The notes beneath the pieces were generated by a model. That model was not told where the DNA came from. It saw only the letters and a program-made list of their open reading frames with translations, and searched no databases. Made by a program: the position numbers and the translations under genes. Shown piece by piece: positions 53,992-63,979 of a DNA stretch of 64,000 nucleotides. This DNA comes from Algoriphagus aquimarinus (lineage in GTDB: Bacteria; Bacteroidota; Bacteroidia; Cytophagales; Cyclobacteriaceae). How positions within the stretch are numbered: the first letter of the stretch is position 1; every line of letters starts with the position of its first letter. The stretch is from the NCBI RefSeq assembly GCF_900112005.1, contig NZ_FOKK01000004.1, forward strand, positions 124,001 to 188,000, given 5' to 3'.

Positions 53992-56900
53992 ATGCTTAAT
54001 TCAATTATCAAGTATTTTCTTGAAAATAAACTCGTTACAGTCCTTCTACTGATCGCATTGATCGTAGGTGGAATAGTAACAGCTCCATTCGGATGGAAAG
54101 TCGGCGCCCTACCTTCTGACCCCGTTCCAGTGGATGCAATTCCTGATATTGGTGAAAACCAGCAGATTGTTTTCACTCAGTGGCCAGGAAGATCTCCTCA
54201 GGATATCGAGGATCAAATCTCCTACCCTCTTACTACCTATCTTTTAGGAATTCCTGGAGTGAAATCCATTCGTAGCTCCTCAATTTTCGGTTTTTCCAGT
54301 ATATACATCATTTTCAATGAAGACACAGAATTCTATTGGTCTAGATCAAGAATTCTCGAAAAACTCAATTCATTGCCTTCAGGATTGCTTCCAGAAGCAG
54401 TTCAGCCTGGGCTTGGGCCCGATGCCACAGCGCTTGGACAAGTTTATTGGTACACTTTAGAAGGAAGGGATGAACAAGGAAACCCGACCGGCGGTTGGGA
54501 TCTCCATGAGATCAGAACCGTTCAGGATTTCTTTGTGAAATACGGTTTAAATGCCGTGGAAGGTGTTTCTGAAGTGGCCTCAATCGGTGGTTTTGTACAG
54601 GAATACCAAGTCGATGTAAATCCCGACGCACTGAAAGCCTATAATATTCCCTTGATGAAAGTCATGGAAGCTGTAAAGCAATCCAATAGAGATGTAGGTG
54701 CCAAAACCATAGAAATCAATCAAGCAGAATATTTAGTGCGTGGCTTGGGCTACATCAAAAAGGTAGAGGACTTAGAAGAGGCCGTAGTTTCTGTTGAGCA
54801 AAATGTTCCTATCCGGATTAAAGACATTGGCGTAGTAAGTCTGGGCCCTGCCAACAGAAGAGGCCTTTTAGATAAAGACGGAGCTGAGGTAGTCGGCGGT
54901 GTAGTAGTCGCGCGCTACGGCTCTAATCCTCTTCAGGTTATCAACAATCTGAAAGAGAAAATTACAGAAATAGCTCCTGGCCTTCCTAAAAAGACCTTAG
55001 CGGATGGTCGTGTTAGCCAGTTGACCATCGTTCCATTTTACGATAGATCTACACTGATTCAGGAAACGTTGGGAACGTTGGAGGAAGCTCTTTCCTTAGA
55101 AATCCTGATCACTATTCTGGTAGTGATTGTAATGGTGTACAACCTTAGAGCATCAATTTTGATATCCAGCTTATTGCCTATAGCTATTCTCATGGTCTTT
55201 ATCGCCATGCGGTTTTTTGGTGTGGATGCGAATATAGTGGCACTATCAGGTATCGCCATCGCGATCGGTACCATGGTGGATTTGGGGATTATTCTCTCTG
55301 AAAACATCATTAAGCATATAGATGAGGCACCGCCAGAGCAGAAATTAGTCACAACCATATACAAGGGATCTTCCGAAGTAGGTACAGCGATTCTAACTGC
55401 TGTGTCCACCACTATTGTAAGTTTTATTCCAGTGTTCACCATGGAAGCAGCTGAAGGTAAATTATTTGGACCTCTAGCTTATACCAAGACCTTTGCGCTT
55501 ATCGCAGCGTTGATCGTTTCCTTGCTTATACTGCCAATGTTGGCTCATGTGTTCTTTGGTTTCAAAATCAAAAATCAGCGATATAAGCTTCTAGGAAATG
55601 GGTTGTTGTTAATTCTAGGAATTGCAGCATTGATTTACGGCTACACTTGGGCAGGGATAATGTTGGTATTATTTGGCCTTATTTCCTTCGCAAAATTCTA
55701 TGTAGAGAAAGAGTCCCTAAAAGTCCCAAAGCGCATCCTTCCGATTTATAACCAACTGGAAATTATTCTGGCAATAGTTGGTGTGGTTTGGTTATTAGCG
55801 ACGTATTGGTTACCCCTAGGGGCATCACATTCTCTTATTTCAAATGTGATTTTCGTGGCCATTTTGGTCAGTTTGATATTAGGTTCGTTCACCTTGCTGG
55901 AATACAATTACAAACGAGTATTAACCTGGTGTTTGGATCACAAAGCTATTTTCCTGACTATACCAGCAGTTTTGATTCTCTTTGGCGCTACGGTTTGGCT
56001 CGGGTTTAATACCACCTTTGGATTAATTCCCAAGACTACCAACATTGTTGGATGGGATATTCAGTCAAGCAAGCCTTGGTCTAGTCTAGCCCATACTTTT
56101 CCAGGTATGCAAAAGGAATTTATGCCTTCCTTGAATGAAGGGAGCTTCCTACTGATGCCAACTGCCATGCCTCACTCTGGCATCGCATACAACAGAAAGA
56201 TCATTGGCCAATTAGATATGCTATTGACCAATATTCCTGAGGTAGATCTGACTGTCGGCAAATTGGGGCGAGCTGAATCTGCTTTGGATCCTGCGCCGAT
56301 ATCTATGTATGAGAACATCATCAATTACAAGTCTGAATATCTTCTCAATAAAAAAGGACATAAGCAGCGATTTAAAATTGATAAGGAGGACAGATTCATT
56401 TTCTCTACTGGTGACACGCTATCCAATCAAGAGGCAATTGCTCAAAACATACCTACGAAAGGGTTGATACCTGACGAGGACGGAATGTATTTCCGAAACT
56501 GGCGCGACCATATCAAATCTCCAAATGACATCTGGAATGAAATCATCGCCGTTACCAAAATCCCGGGAATCACATCCGCACCTAAACTTCAACCTATAGA
56601 AACTCGACTAGTCATGCTTCAAACAGGCATGAGAGCACCCATGGGAATCAAGGTTTATGGCCCTGATTTACAGACTATCGAAAACTTCGGGATTCAGTTG
56701 GAAAACATTCTAAAGCAGGTGCCATCTGTAAAAGAGGAAGCCGTTTTCGCAGATAGAATCGTAGGCAAACCTTACCTACAACTGAATATCAACCGTGAGC
56801 AGATTGCAAGGTTTGGACTAACGATCGAAAATGTTCAACAAACCATAGAAACAGCAATTGGAGGAATGAACGTCACTACTACCGTAGAGGGGCGGCAGCG

Positions 56901-57810
56901 ATTCCCAGTTCGTGTTCGCTATCCTAGAGAATTGCGCGATGACCCGGAGAGCTTGGCTAAAATATCAGTCTCTACTCCTACTGGAGCTCAAATCCCTTTA
57001 GGTCAGCTCGTTGATTTTGAATATGTACGGGGACCGCAGGCTATCAAAAGCGAGGAGACTTTCTTGGTGGGATATGTATTGTTTGATAAACGAGATGGAA
57101 ATTCTGAAGTAACTGTCGTCGAGGATGCTAAGCAGTTAATTCAAAGTAAGATCGAATCTGGAGAGCTGGATGTTCCTGCTGGAATCACCTACAAGTTTTC
57201 TGGCAGCTATGAAAACCAAGTTCGTGCTGAGAAACGCTTAAGCATCATCGTGCCAGCGGTATTGGTCATCATCTTCTTGATCCTGTATTTTCAGTTCAAA
57301 TCCGTGACTACCACCTTCATGGTTTTCACCGGAATTGCAATGGCATTCTCTGGTGCATTTATCACACTTTGGTTTTATGGACAAGGTTGGTTTGCTGATT
57401 TTGATCTCTTTGGGACAAATATGAGAGACCTCTTCCAAGTCCATCAGATCAACCTAAGTGTGGCTGTTTGGGTAGGGTTTATCGCACTGTTTGGCATCGC
57501 CACTGATGACGGCGTGTTGATGGCTACCTACTTGGATCAAAGTTTCGAACGTAATAAAACGGATAACCTTAAGGGAATCCGAATGGCAATCGTGGAAGCT
57601 GGACAGCGCCGAATTAAGCCGGCAGTCATGACTTCTGCTACGACCATTATTGCGCTTCTTCCGATTCTCACTTCGTCAGGAAGAGGATCCGACATCATGA
57701 TTCCTATGGCTATTCCAGCTTTTGGGGGAATGATCGTCGCGGCCATCACCTATTTTATCGTACCCGTGCTGTATTCAATTCGGGAAGAAAGAAAACTTAA
57801 AAAAAGCTGA
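53992..57810 (+). CDS. Heavy-metal efflux RND permease, CusA/CzcA-like
   Basis: The 1272-residue inner-membrane pump exports metal ions using the proton gradient. The proton relay Asp430 (GIAIAIGTMVDLGI) is in TM4, and the methionines LLMPTAMP and VMLQTGM sit at positions like those of the CusA copper pathway. It is longer than the usual 1040: an insert of about 100 residues with extra hydrophobic segments follows the TM6 region (FGFKIKNQRYKLL...YNYKRVL), and another insert of about 60 residues (NKKGHKQRFKIDKEDRF...) is in the periplasmic part. The periplasmic adaptor gene is not present here. It is followed after two bases by a TolC-like gene. Confidence 0.94.
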   Translation: MLNSIIKYFLENKLVTVLLLIALIVGGIVTAPFGWKVGALPSDPVPVDAIPDIGENQQIVFTQWPGRSPQDIEDQISYPLTTYLLGIPGVKSIRSSSIFGFSSIYIIFNEDTEFYWSRSRILEKLNSLPSGLLPEAVQPGLGPDATALGQVYWYTLEGRDEQGNPTGGWDLHEIRTVQDFFVKYGLNAVEGVSEVASIGGFVQEYQVDVNPDALKAYNIPLMKVMEAVKQSNRDVGAKTIEINQAEYLVRGLGYIKKVEDLEEAVVSVEQNVPIRIKDIGVVSLGPANRRGLLDKDGAEVVGGVVVARYGSNPLQVINNLKEKITEIAPGLPKKTLADGRVSQLTIVPFYDRSTLIQETLGTLEEALSLEILITILVVIVMVYNLRASILISSLLPIAILMVFIAMRFFGVDANIVALSGIAIAIGTMVDLGIILSENIIKHIDEAPPEQKLVTTIYKGSSEVGTAILTAVSTTIVSFIPVFTMEAAEGKLFGPLAYTKTFALIAALIVSLLILPMLAHVFFGFKIKNQRYKLLGNGLLLILGIAALIYGYTWAGIMLVLFGLISFAKFYVEKESLKVPKRILPIYNQLEIILAIVGVVWLLATYWLPLGASHSLISNVIFVAILVSLILGSFTLLEYNYKRVLTWCLDHKAIFLTIPAVLILFGATVWLGFNTTFGLIPKTTNIVGWDIQSSKPWSSLAHTFPGMQKEFMPSLNEGSFLLMPTAMPHSGIAYNRKIIGQLDMLLTNIPEVDLTVGKLGRAESALDPAPISMYENIINYKSEYLLNKKGHKQRFKIDKEDRFIFSTGDTLSNQEAIAQNIPTKGLIPDEDGMYFRNWRDHIKSPNDIWNEIIAVTKIPGITSAPKLQPIETRLVMLQTGMRAPMGIKVYGPDLQTIENFGIQLENILKQVPSVKEEAVFADRIVGKPYLQLNINREQIARFGLTIENVQQTIETAIGGMNVTTTVEGRQRFPVRVRYPRELRDDPESLAKISVSTPTGAQIPLGQLVDFEYVRGPQAIKSEETFLVGYVLFDKRDGNSEVTVVEDAKQLIQSKIESGELDVPAGITYKFSGSYENQVRAEKRLSIIVPAVLVIIFLILYFQFKSVTTTFMVFTGIAMAFSGAFITLWFYGQGWFADFDLFGTNMRDLFQVHQINLSVAVWVGFIALFGIATDDGVLMATYLDQSFERNKTDNLKGIRMAIVEAGQRRIKPAVMTSATTIIALLPILTSSGRGSDIMIPMAIPAFGGMIVAAITYFIVPVLYSIREERKLKKS

Positions 57811-57812
57811 AC

Positions 57813-59042
57813 ATGAGAACTATCGCACTTTCCTTTCTTTTGCTTTTGGGGATTAGTTTCTCTGCTGCTTCGCAAAGCTTAGAAGACTATTTTCGTATAG
57901 GCGCCGAAAACAATCCTGGCCTTCAAGCCAAATACAAGGCATTCGAAGCTGCCATGGAAAAGATACCACAAGTTGGGTCATTACAAGATCCTAACCTGAC
58001 CTTTGGATATTTTGTATCACCTGTAGAAACCCGTGTAGGGCCTCAGAAAGCACGTTTTTCCTTAACTCAGATGTTTCCTTGGTTTGGCACTTTACGTGCA
58101 CAAGAAGACGTAGCGTCTTTAATGGCCGAAGCAAAATATCAGGAATTTCTGGATGCTAAAAACCAGCTTTACAATCAATTGGCGGCAGTTTACTATCCTC
58201 TGCTTGAGACCCACGAGTTGATAGCCATTGAGCAGGAAAATCTGAGAATATTGGAAACCTATTATTCTCTAGCTACCTCCAAATTTGAAAATGGAAAAGG
58301 TTCGCTAGCAGATGCGCTACGAGTTGATATCATGATTCAAGCATCCAAGACGAACATTGATGTGCTTAAGATGAAAATAAAAGGAAGTAATTCATGGTTC
58401 AATTCCCTTCTTTCCAGGTCTCATGATTCCCCTGTCGAGATCTCAGAAAAGCTCGAAATATCGGCTGCTGACCGAATGATTTTACCTGATTCTATCCAAA
58501 CAAATCCCTTGCTAGAGAGCGTGGAGCTTAAAATTCAAGCCAGTGAAGCCTCTGTGTTGGTTGCCCAGAAACAAGGGATGCCAAAGCTTGGAGCTGGTGT
58601 AGACTATGTCTTGGTTGGAGAGAGAAAAGATATGGACTTACCAGATAATGGGAAGAATGTCCTTATGCCTATGATTACGATGAGTCTTCCGATTTTTCGA
58701 GGGAAATACAAGGGAGCTCAAAAGGAAGCAGAACTCATGCAGGAGTCCTACCAAATGGAGAAGGCAGAGCTCAACAACAAACTCTATGGCTCTTATTACC
58801 GCTACTCTTCCGAAATCCAAATCCAAGAGAATTTAATCTCACTTTATGATAAGCAAGTTGTGACTTCAGAGCAAACGCTGGAGTTGCTTTACAATGGCTA
58901 TAGCAATTCCGGAAAAGACTTCGAAGAGGTATTAAGAGTGCAGCAGCAACTGTTGGAATTCCAAAAAATGAAACTCAAAGCCATGGTAGCCTACCAGACT
59001 TCCTTGGCTCAAATAAATTATGTAACCGCTAAAACCTACTAA
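57813..59042 (+). CDS. TolC-family outer-membrane efflux protein
   Basis: The 409-residue protein has a signal peptide (FSAAS, cleavage near residue 20) and helical repeats with family motifs of the outer-membrane efflux protein fold (YLRIGAENNPGL-like start EDYFRIGAENNPGLQA, and the coiled regions ending KAMVAYQTSLAQINYVT). Each protomer gives part of a trimeric channel. It starts two bases after the RND permease stop and works with it. The length is at the short end of the family. Confidence 0.92.
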   Translation: MRTIALSFLLLLGISFSAASQSLEDYFRIGAENNPGLQAKYKAFEAAMEKIPQVGSLQDPNLTFGYFVSPVETRVGPQKARFSLTQMFPWFGTLRAQEDVASLMAEAKYQEFLDAKNQLYNQLAAVYYPLLETHELIAIEQENLRILETYYSLATSKFENGKGSLADALRVDIMIQASKTNIDVLKMKIKGSNSWFNSLLSRSHDSPVEISEKLEISAADRMILPDSIQTNPLLESVELKIQASEASVLVAQKQGMPKLGAGVDYVLVGERKDMDLPDNGKNVLMPMITMSLPIFRGKYKGAQKEAELMQESYQMEKAELNNKLYGSYYRYSSEIQIQENLISLYDKQVVTSEQTLELLYNGYSNSGKDFEEVLRVQQQLLEFQKMKLKAMVAYQTSLAQINYVTAKTY

Positions 59043-59044
59043 TT

Positions 59045-59503
59045 ATGAAAAGCAAGAGCTATGTAAAATTCGCAGCAATGATGGCAGTTTCCTTTGTCAT
59101 TATGTACGCAGTTATGTTTCTGAATGCAGACTTATTCGAGCATGTCATGCTCAGTACTACCAGAACCTATATGACCATTTTGATGATTGCTCCTATGGCA
59201 ATCTCCATGATGCTTTTCATGTGGGGAATGTATGAAAACAAAAAGGCCAATTACATGATCTTAGCCTCTGCGGTTATCATTTTCATCGGCACATTGACCA
59301 TGCTAAGAAATCAGACCATGATCGCAGATGTACAGTGGATGAAAGCGATGATTCCGCATCATTCGTCAGCAATCATGGTAAGCCAAAAAGCGCATCTTCA
59401 AGATCCAGAGGCTCAGAAATTAGCACAGGATATCATAGAAGCTCAAAAAAAGGAAATCGCACAGATGAATGAAATGATCAAGAGACTTGAGGCAACTAGA
59501 TAA
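59045..59503 (+). CDS. DUF305-domain membrane protein
   Basis: The 152-residue protein has three membrane helices (about 8-26, 42-61 and 69-86) and a C-terminal DUF305 domain with WMKAMIPHHSSAIMVSQKA (His105-His106) and AQEIIEAQKKEIAQM-like end. DUF305 domains are often found beside metal-resistance genes and have ferritin-like helices; metal binding by the His pair is plausible. It follows the TolC gene by two bases and precedes the multicopper oxidase by six, so it is in the operon. Function is inferred. Confidence 0.88.
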   Translation: MKSKSYVKFAAMMAVSFVIMYAVMFLNADLFEHVMLSTTRTYMTILMIAPMAISMMLFMWGMYENKKANYMILASAVIIFIGTLTMLRNQTMIADVQWMKAMIPHHSSAIMVSQKAHLQDPEAQKLAQDIIEAQKKEIAQMNEMIKRLEATR

Positions 59504-59509
59504 ACTACT

Positions 59510-61906
59510 ATGACACTGAAATATCTTATTAAATCATTTGTATTGATACTATGGTTCTGCTCCATCACTGATAATGCATCAGCATACCAGATACCGACTG
59601 ACACTTCAACCTATACTTTGTCTATCAAAAAGGATATGGTCTCCAAGTCAGGAAAGCTAGTACCTGCCATGACAGTAAATGGTGGAATTCCTGGTCCTAC
59701 ACTGACTTTTCAGGAAGGGGACTACGCAGTTATCTATGTTAAAAATGAAATGGACGTAGAGACTTCCGTGCATTGGCACGGCATCCTATTGCCTAACTTC
59801 TTTGATGGTGTACCATATTTAACAACCCCTCCTATTCACCCAGGAGAAACTCAGAAATATGAGTTTCCATTGATCCAATCCGGCACTTATTGGTATCATT
59901 CTCATACCATGCTACAAGAGCAAAGTGGTGTTTATGGCTCTATCGTGATTGAACCGAAGGAAAAAACTTTGGAATACGATTCCGATTTGGTCATTTTACT
60001 TTCTGACTGGACCAATCAAAAGGCCATGAATGTCCTGCGCAATCTAAAGCGAGGAAATGAGTGGTACAATATTAAAAAGGGAACTGCAACGCCGCTGAAT
60101 CAAGTGATAGCACGGGGTGGATTCGGAGCTCAAATGAATTTCTGGAAGCAGAGAATGGAGGGAGCTGACATTGCAGATATCTACTACAACGCCTTTCTGA
60201 ATAATGGTCAAGTGACTACCCAATACCCTGATTTCAAACCTGGGGAGAAAGTGCGTGTCCGATTTATAAATGGCGCTGCTTCTTCACAGTTCTGGTTGAC
60301 TTTCGGAGGAAAAGACCCTGTGCTTGTATCTGCAGATGGATTGGACGTAGAGCCAGTCATTCACAATAAGACCTTTATCGCTATTGCCGAAACCTATGAT
60401 TTCATTGTCACCATTCCTGATTCTGGAAAGATAGAAATCAGAGCCACTGCACAAGATGGTTCGGGACAAACTTCTGCTTTCCTAGGAAAAGGAGATGTTC
60501 TGGCTGCTGCAGATGTTCCTCGTCCCGACAAAATTGGGATGATGATGAAAATGGCAAAGATGGATATGAAGATGGGTGCACCAGCCATGAAGTTTAAGCC
60601 CTCTGAAGAGGAACCTAAAGAAATGATGGATAAGTGGGGAATGCAGATGGATGATACAATGAATAGGAACGACATGGATCATTCGAAGATGGAGAAGTCT
60701 GACATGGAAATGGACCATTCCAAGATGAATATGGAGGAGAAAAGCACCAGTGATTCTTCTAAGAAAGCTGCTATGCAAGGCATGGATCATTCCAAAATGA
60801 ACCACAATGATCCTATGAATAAACCTATGGATATGAGTGGCAAAATGGACAAGGGAGCATCCATGGACAAAATGCCAGGTATGGATATGTTTGCCGAATA
60901 CAATTACGATTACCTAAAATCACCAGAAAAAACCAGCTTCCCTGCCGATGAACCAGTAAATGAAGTTCTGCTGAATCTTACAGGAAATATGTGGCGCTAC
61001 ATCTGGAGTATGAATGGCGTGCCACTAGCCGAAGCGGATAAGATCACGATCGAAGGAGGAAAAGTGACCCGAATTACCTTGAACAACCTCACGATGATGC
61101 ATCATCCCATGCACTTGCACGGGCATTTCTTCAGAGTAATCACCGATAAAGGAGAATATTCACCCCTCAAGCATACCGTGAATGTTCCGCCTATGCAGAA
61201 GATCACCATTGAATTTGAAGGAACAGAAGAAGGTGATTGGTTTTTCCACTGTCACGTGCTCTACCATATGATGGGTGGAATGGCACGTGTGTTCTCCTAC
61301 GATACTCCACGTGATCCAAGATTGAAGGAATTCCCACTCAAGAAACTCATCAAAGAAAGCGATGAGTATTTCAACTGGGGTTCTACAGAAATCGCTTCAC
61401 ACATGACGGAAGTCAATCTGATGTCTTCCAACATTCGCAATCAGTTTAATCTGAATGCAGAATATGGATACAACCAGAATTTTGAGGCAGAAGTAAGTTA
61501 CGAGCGATACCTCTATGATTATTTCAGAGTCTTTGCTGGGGTAAACATGGAAAATGAAATCGAAAAAAGCCTAGATGAAATCAGCACAACAGCTGTGATA
61601 GGTATTCGATTCCTCACCCCTTACCTATTCAATCTGGATGTAAGACTGGATAGCAAACTCCGACCAGAGTTTAGAATCAATCGAGAGATCATGATTTTCC
61701 CCCGTACCACCATTTTCGGAAGCTATGAGTACCAAATGGACTTTGGATTAACAAATACGCTTCCTGAATCTGGTGAAAACTCAAATTACAAAAGTGAAAC
61801 AACCTGGTCAGCAGGTGCCAGTTATATTTTCTCCAGAAACTTCTCCGTCATGGGAAGCTACGATAATCGCTTTGGCGCTGGTGGTGGATTGACAGTGAGA
61901 TTTTAA
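59510..61906 (+). CDS. Multicopper oxidase fused to a Met-rich segment and a C-terminal barrel
   Basis: The 798-residue protein has a signal peptide and three cupredoxin domains. Copper motifs are HWHG (88-91), WYHSH (128-132), HHPMHLHGH (531-539) and HCHVLYHMMGGM (580-591; type-1 Cys581, His586, Met591). Residues 344-461 form a Met-rich insert with MDHSKM-type repeats that can bind copper. From about residue 630 to the end it becomes amphipathic, with alternating strands and a terminal Phe, like an outer-membrane beta-barrel (PcoB/CopB-like). It would oxidise Cu(I) to Cu(II) in the periplasm and anchor itself to the outer membrane. The fusion is unusual. Confidence 0.9.
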   Translation: MTLKYLIKSFVLILWFCSITDNASAYQIPTDTSTYTLSIKKDMVSKSGKLVPAMTVNGGIPGPTLTFQEGDYAVIYVKNEMDVETSVHWHGILLPNFFDGVPYLTTPPIHPGETQKYEFPLIQSGTYWYHSHTMLQEQSGVYGSIVIEPKEKTLEYDSDLVILLSDWTNQKAMNVLRNLKRGNEWYNIKKGTATPLNQVIARGGFGAQMNFWKQRMEGADIADIYYNAFLNNGQVTTQYPDFKPGEKVRVRFINGAASSQFWLTFGGKDPVLVSADGLDVEPVIHNKTFIAIAETYDFIVTIPDSGKIEIRATAQDGSGQTSAFLGKGDVLAAADVPRPDKIGMMMKMAKMDMKMGAPAMKFKPSEEEPKEMMDKWGMQMDDTMNRNDMDHSKMEKSDMEMDHSKMNMEEKSTSDSSKKAAMQGMDHSKMNHNDPMNKPMDMSGKMDKGASMDKMPGMDMFAEYNYDYLKSPEKTSFPADEPVNEVLLNLTGNMWRYIWSMNGVPLAEADKITIEGGKVTRITLNNLTMMHHPMHLHGHFFRVITDKGEYSPLKHTVNVPPMQKITIEFEGTEEGDWFFHCHVLYHMMGGMARVFSYDTPRDPRLKEFPLKKLIKESDEYFNWGSTEIASHMTEVNLMSSNIRNQFNLNAEYGYNQNFEAEVSYERYLYDYFRVFAGVNMENEIEKSLDEISTTAVIGIRFLTPYLFNLDVRLDSKLRPEFRINREIMIFPRTTIFGSYEYQMDFGLTNTLPESGENSNYKSETTWSAGASYIFSRNFSVMGSYDNRFGAGGGLTVRF

Positions 61907-61939
61907 AATCTTTTAGATAGCTATTTAAACAAATAGAAA

Positions 61940-63979
61940 ATGGATCATTCAAAACACAGTCATCAACAACATGAATCTCATAAAAAGGGAAAGCATGAGA
62001 TGAAAGGTATGCAAGGCAATGACCACAGCATGCATCATATGCACATGATCGAGGATTTCAAAAAGCGATTCTGGATTTCTCTAGTGATCACCTTGCCGAT
62101 AGTCGTGCTGGCTCCAATGATCCAGGAGCTTGTTGGCTATGAATTTAGGTTCGAGGGTGACCGATACCTGCAATTTGCGCTCTCCTCTTTGGTTTTCTTT
62201 TACGGAGGTTGGCCTTTCTTAAAAGGCATGGTGGATGAACTGAAGAACAAGAAACCAGGAATGATGACCCTGATTGCCTTGGCCATTTCGGTAGCCTATT
62301 TCTATAGCTCCGCAGTGGTATTTGGCTTAGGAGGAAAAATATTCTTTTGGGAGCTCGTCAGTTTAATAGACATCATGCTGCTGGGTCACTGGATAGAAAT
62401 GAAATCCGTCATGGGTGCATCGAATGCCTTGCAGGAATTGGCCAAGATGATGCCCTCGGAAGCTAGGAGAATTAAGGAAAATGGAGAGTCAGAAGATGTT
62501 CCTATTTCGGAGTTGAAATCTGGAGACACTATTCTGGTGAGACCTGGCGAGAAAATCCCTGCTGACGGACAAGTACTTGAAGGAAGCAGTCATGTAAATG
62601 AATCCATGCTCACAGGTGAATCTAAGCCTGTATCCAAACAAAAAGACGATCAGGTAATTGGTGGTTCGGTGAACGACAACGGAGCCCTCAAAATCAAAGT
62701 CAAACATACCGGTGAAGATTCCTATTTATCCAAAGTAATTGGGTTAGTGACCGAGGCACAGAAAACCAAGTCAAAAACTCAGGATTTAGCTAATAAAGCT
62801 GCGGGATGGCTGTTTTACATCGCTTTGGCAGCAGGGATTATCACCTTGGTCGTTTGGTTGAGTTTGGGCAAAGACTTCAATTATGCGCTAGAGCGTATGG
62901 TCACGGTCATGATCATATCCTGTCCTCACGCATTAGGTTTGGCAGTGCCGCTAGTTGTCGCAATTTCCACCTCCGTATCGGCCAAGCATGGGTTATTGAT
63001 TCGTAACAGAACAGCTTTCGAAAATTCTAGAAAACTGACCACCATCATATTTGATAAGACTGGAACCTTGACTAAGGGGGAATTTGGAGTGACTCGATTT
63101 AAAAGCGTAGATGGGGAAATGGACGATCAGAAAATGCTTGCCATAGCAGCTTCACTTGAGAATAGTTCCGAACATCCTATCGCCGCCGGGATAGTTAGAA
63201 AGTCCAAAGAGTTAGATCTTAAACTTGAGGAGCCAGATAATTTCCAGAACATCACAGGAATGGGCATAACAGCTAATCTGGCAGGAAAGGAAATTAGCAT
63301 TTTGAGCCCAGGAGGATTAAAACAAAAAGGCATTGAGCAACCTGAAGGAGCTTTTAAAACAAAAGATGAAACAATAGTCTTTGTTCTTTCAGATGAAAAA
63401 CTAATAGGTTTCATCGCGTTGGCGGATGAGATCCGTGAGGAATCCAAAGAGGCAATAGAGACACTTAAAAAGCAGGGTATAAAAATACTTATGGCGACAG
63501 GAGACAATGAAATAGTCGCTAAAGCAGTAAGTGAAACACTCGGGCTAGACGGTTACTATGCTGAAGTAATGCCGGAAGACAAGCAGAAGATTATCAAAGA
63601 TTTGCAAGCAAAAGGTGAATTCGTGGCAATGACCGGAGATGGTGTTAACGATGCTCCAGCTTTGGCACAGGCAGATGTGGGAATTGCAGTGGGTTCAGGA
63701 ACAGACGTTGCCGCCGAAACTGCCGATATCATTTTGGTCAATAGCAATCCAAAAGATATTGCCAATCTGATTCTTTTCGGTGCGGCTACTTACAAGAAAA
63801 TGATGCAGAATATCTGGTGGGCAGCAGGCTACAATATCGTGGCCGTTCCACTGGCAGCGGGTGTATTAGCCGGCGCGGGAATCATCCTAAGTCCTGCCAT
63901 CGGTGCAGCTCTGATGAGCTTAAGTACAGTGATCGTGGCGTTAAACGCACAGTTATTAAAAAGACAAATTAAATCATAA
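61940..63979 (+). CDS. copB: Copper P1B-type ATPase of CPH type (CopB-like)
   Basis: The 679-residue protein has a His/Met-rich N-terminus (MDHSKHSHQQHESH... to about residue 40) instead of an HMA domain. The membrane ion site is CPH (328-330, SCPHALGLAVP), marking the P1B-3 class that exports Cu(II) or Ag(I). The phosphorylation site is Asp372 (DKTGT), with TGES and GDGVND motifs. It is in the operon, 33 bases after the multicopper oxidase, and its stop touches the next start. The first copper ATPase in this region (47639) is CPC-type, so the two have different specificities. Confidence 0.95.
   Translation: MDHSKHSHQQHESHKKGKHEMKGMQGNDHSMHHMHMIEDFKKRFWISLVITLPIVVLAPMIQELVGYEFRFEGDRYLQFALSSLVFFYGGWPFLKGMVDELKNKKPGMMTLIALAISVAYFYSSAVVFGLGGKIFFWELVSLIDIMLLGHWIEMKSVMGASNALQELAKMMPSEARRIKENGESEDVPISELKSGDTILVRPGEKIPADGQVLEGSSHVNESMLTGESKPVSKQKDDQVIGGSVNDNGALKIKVKHTGEDSYLSKVIGLVTEAQKTKSKTQDLANKAAGWLFYIALAAGIITLVVWLSLGKDFNYALERMVTVMIISCPHALGLAVPLVVAISTSVSAKHGLLIRNRTAFENSRKLTTIIFDKTGTLTKGEFGVTRFKSVDGEMDDQKMLAIAASLENSSEHPIAAGIVRKSKELDLKLEEPDNFQNITGMGITANLAGKEISILSPGGLKQKGIEQPEGAFKTKDETIVFVLSDEKLIGFIALADEIREESKEAIETLKKQGIKILMATGDNEIVAKAVSETLGLDGYYAEVMPEDKQKIIKDLQAKGEFVAMTGDGVNDAPALAQADVGIAVGSGTDVAAETADIILVNSNPKDIANLILFGAATYKKMMQNIWWAAGYNIVAVPLAAGVLAGAGIILSPAIGAALMSLSTVIVALNAQLLKRQIKS

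Noticed and set aside
60394-60805. Minus-strand His/Ile-rich frames
   Set aside because: They are shadows of the Met-rich segment of the multicopper oxidase.
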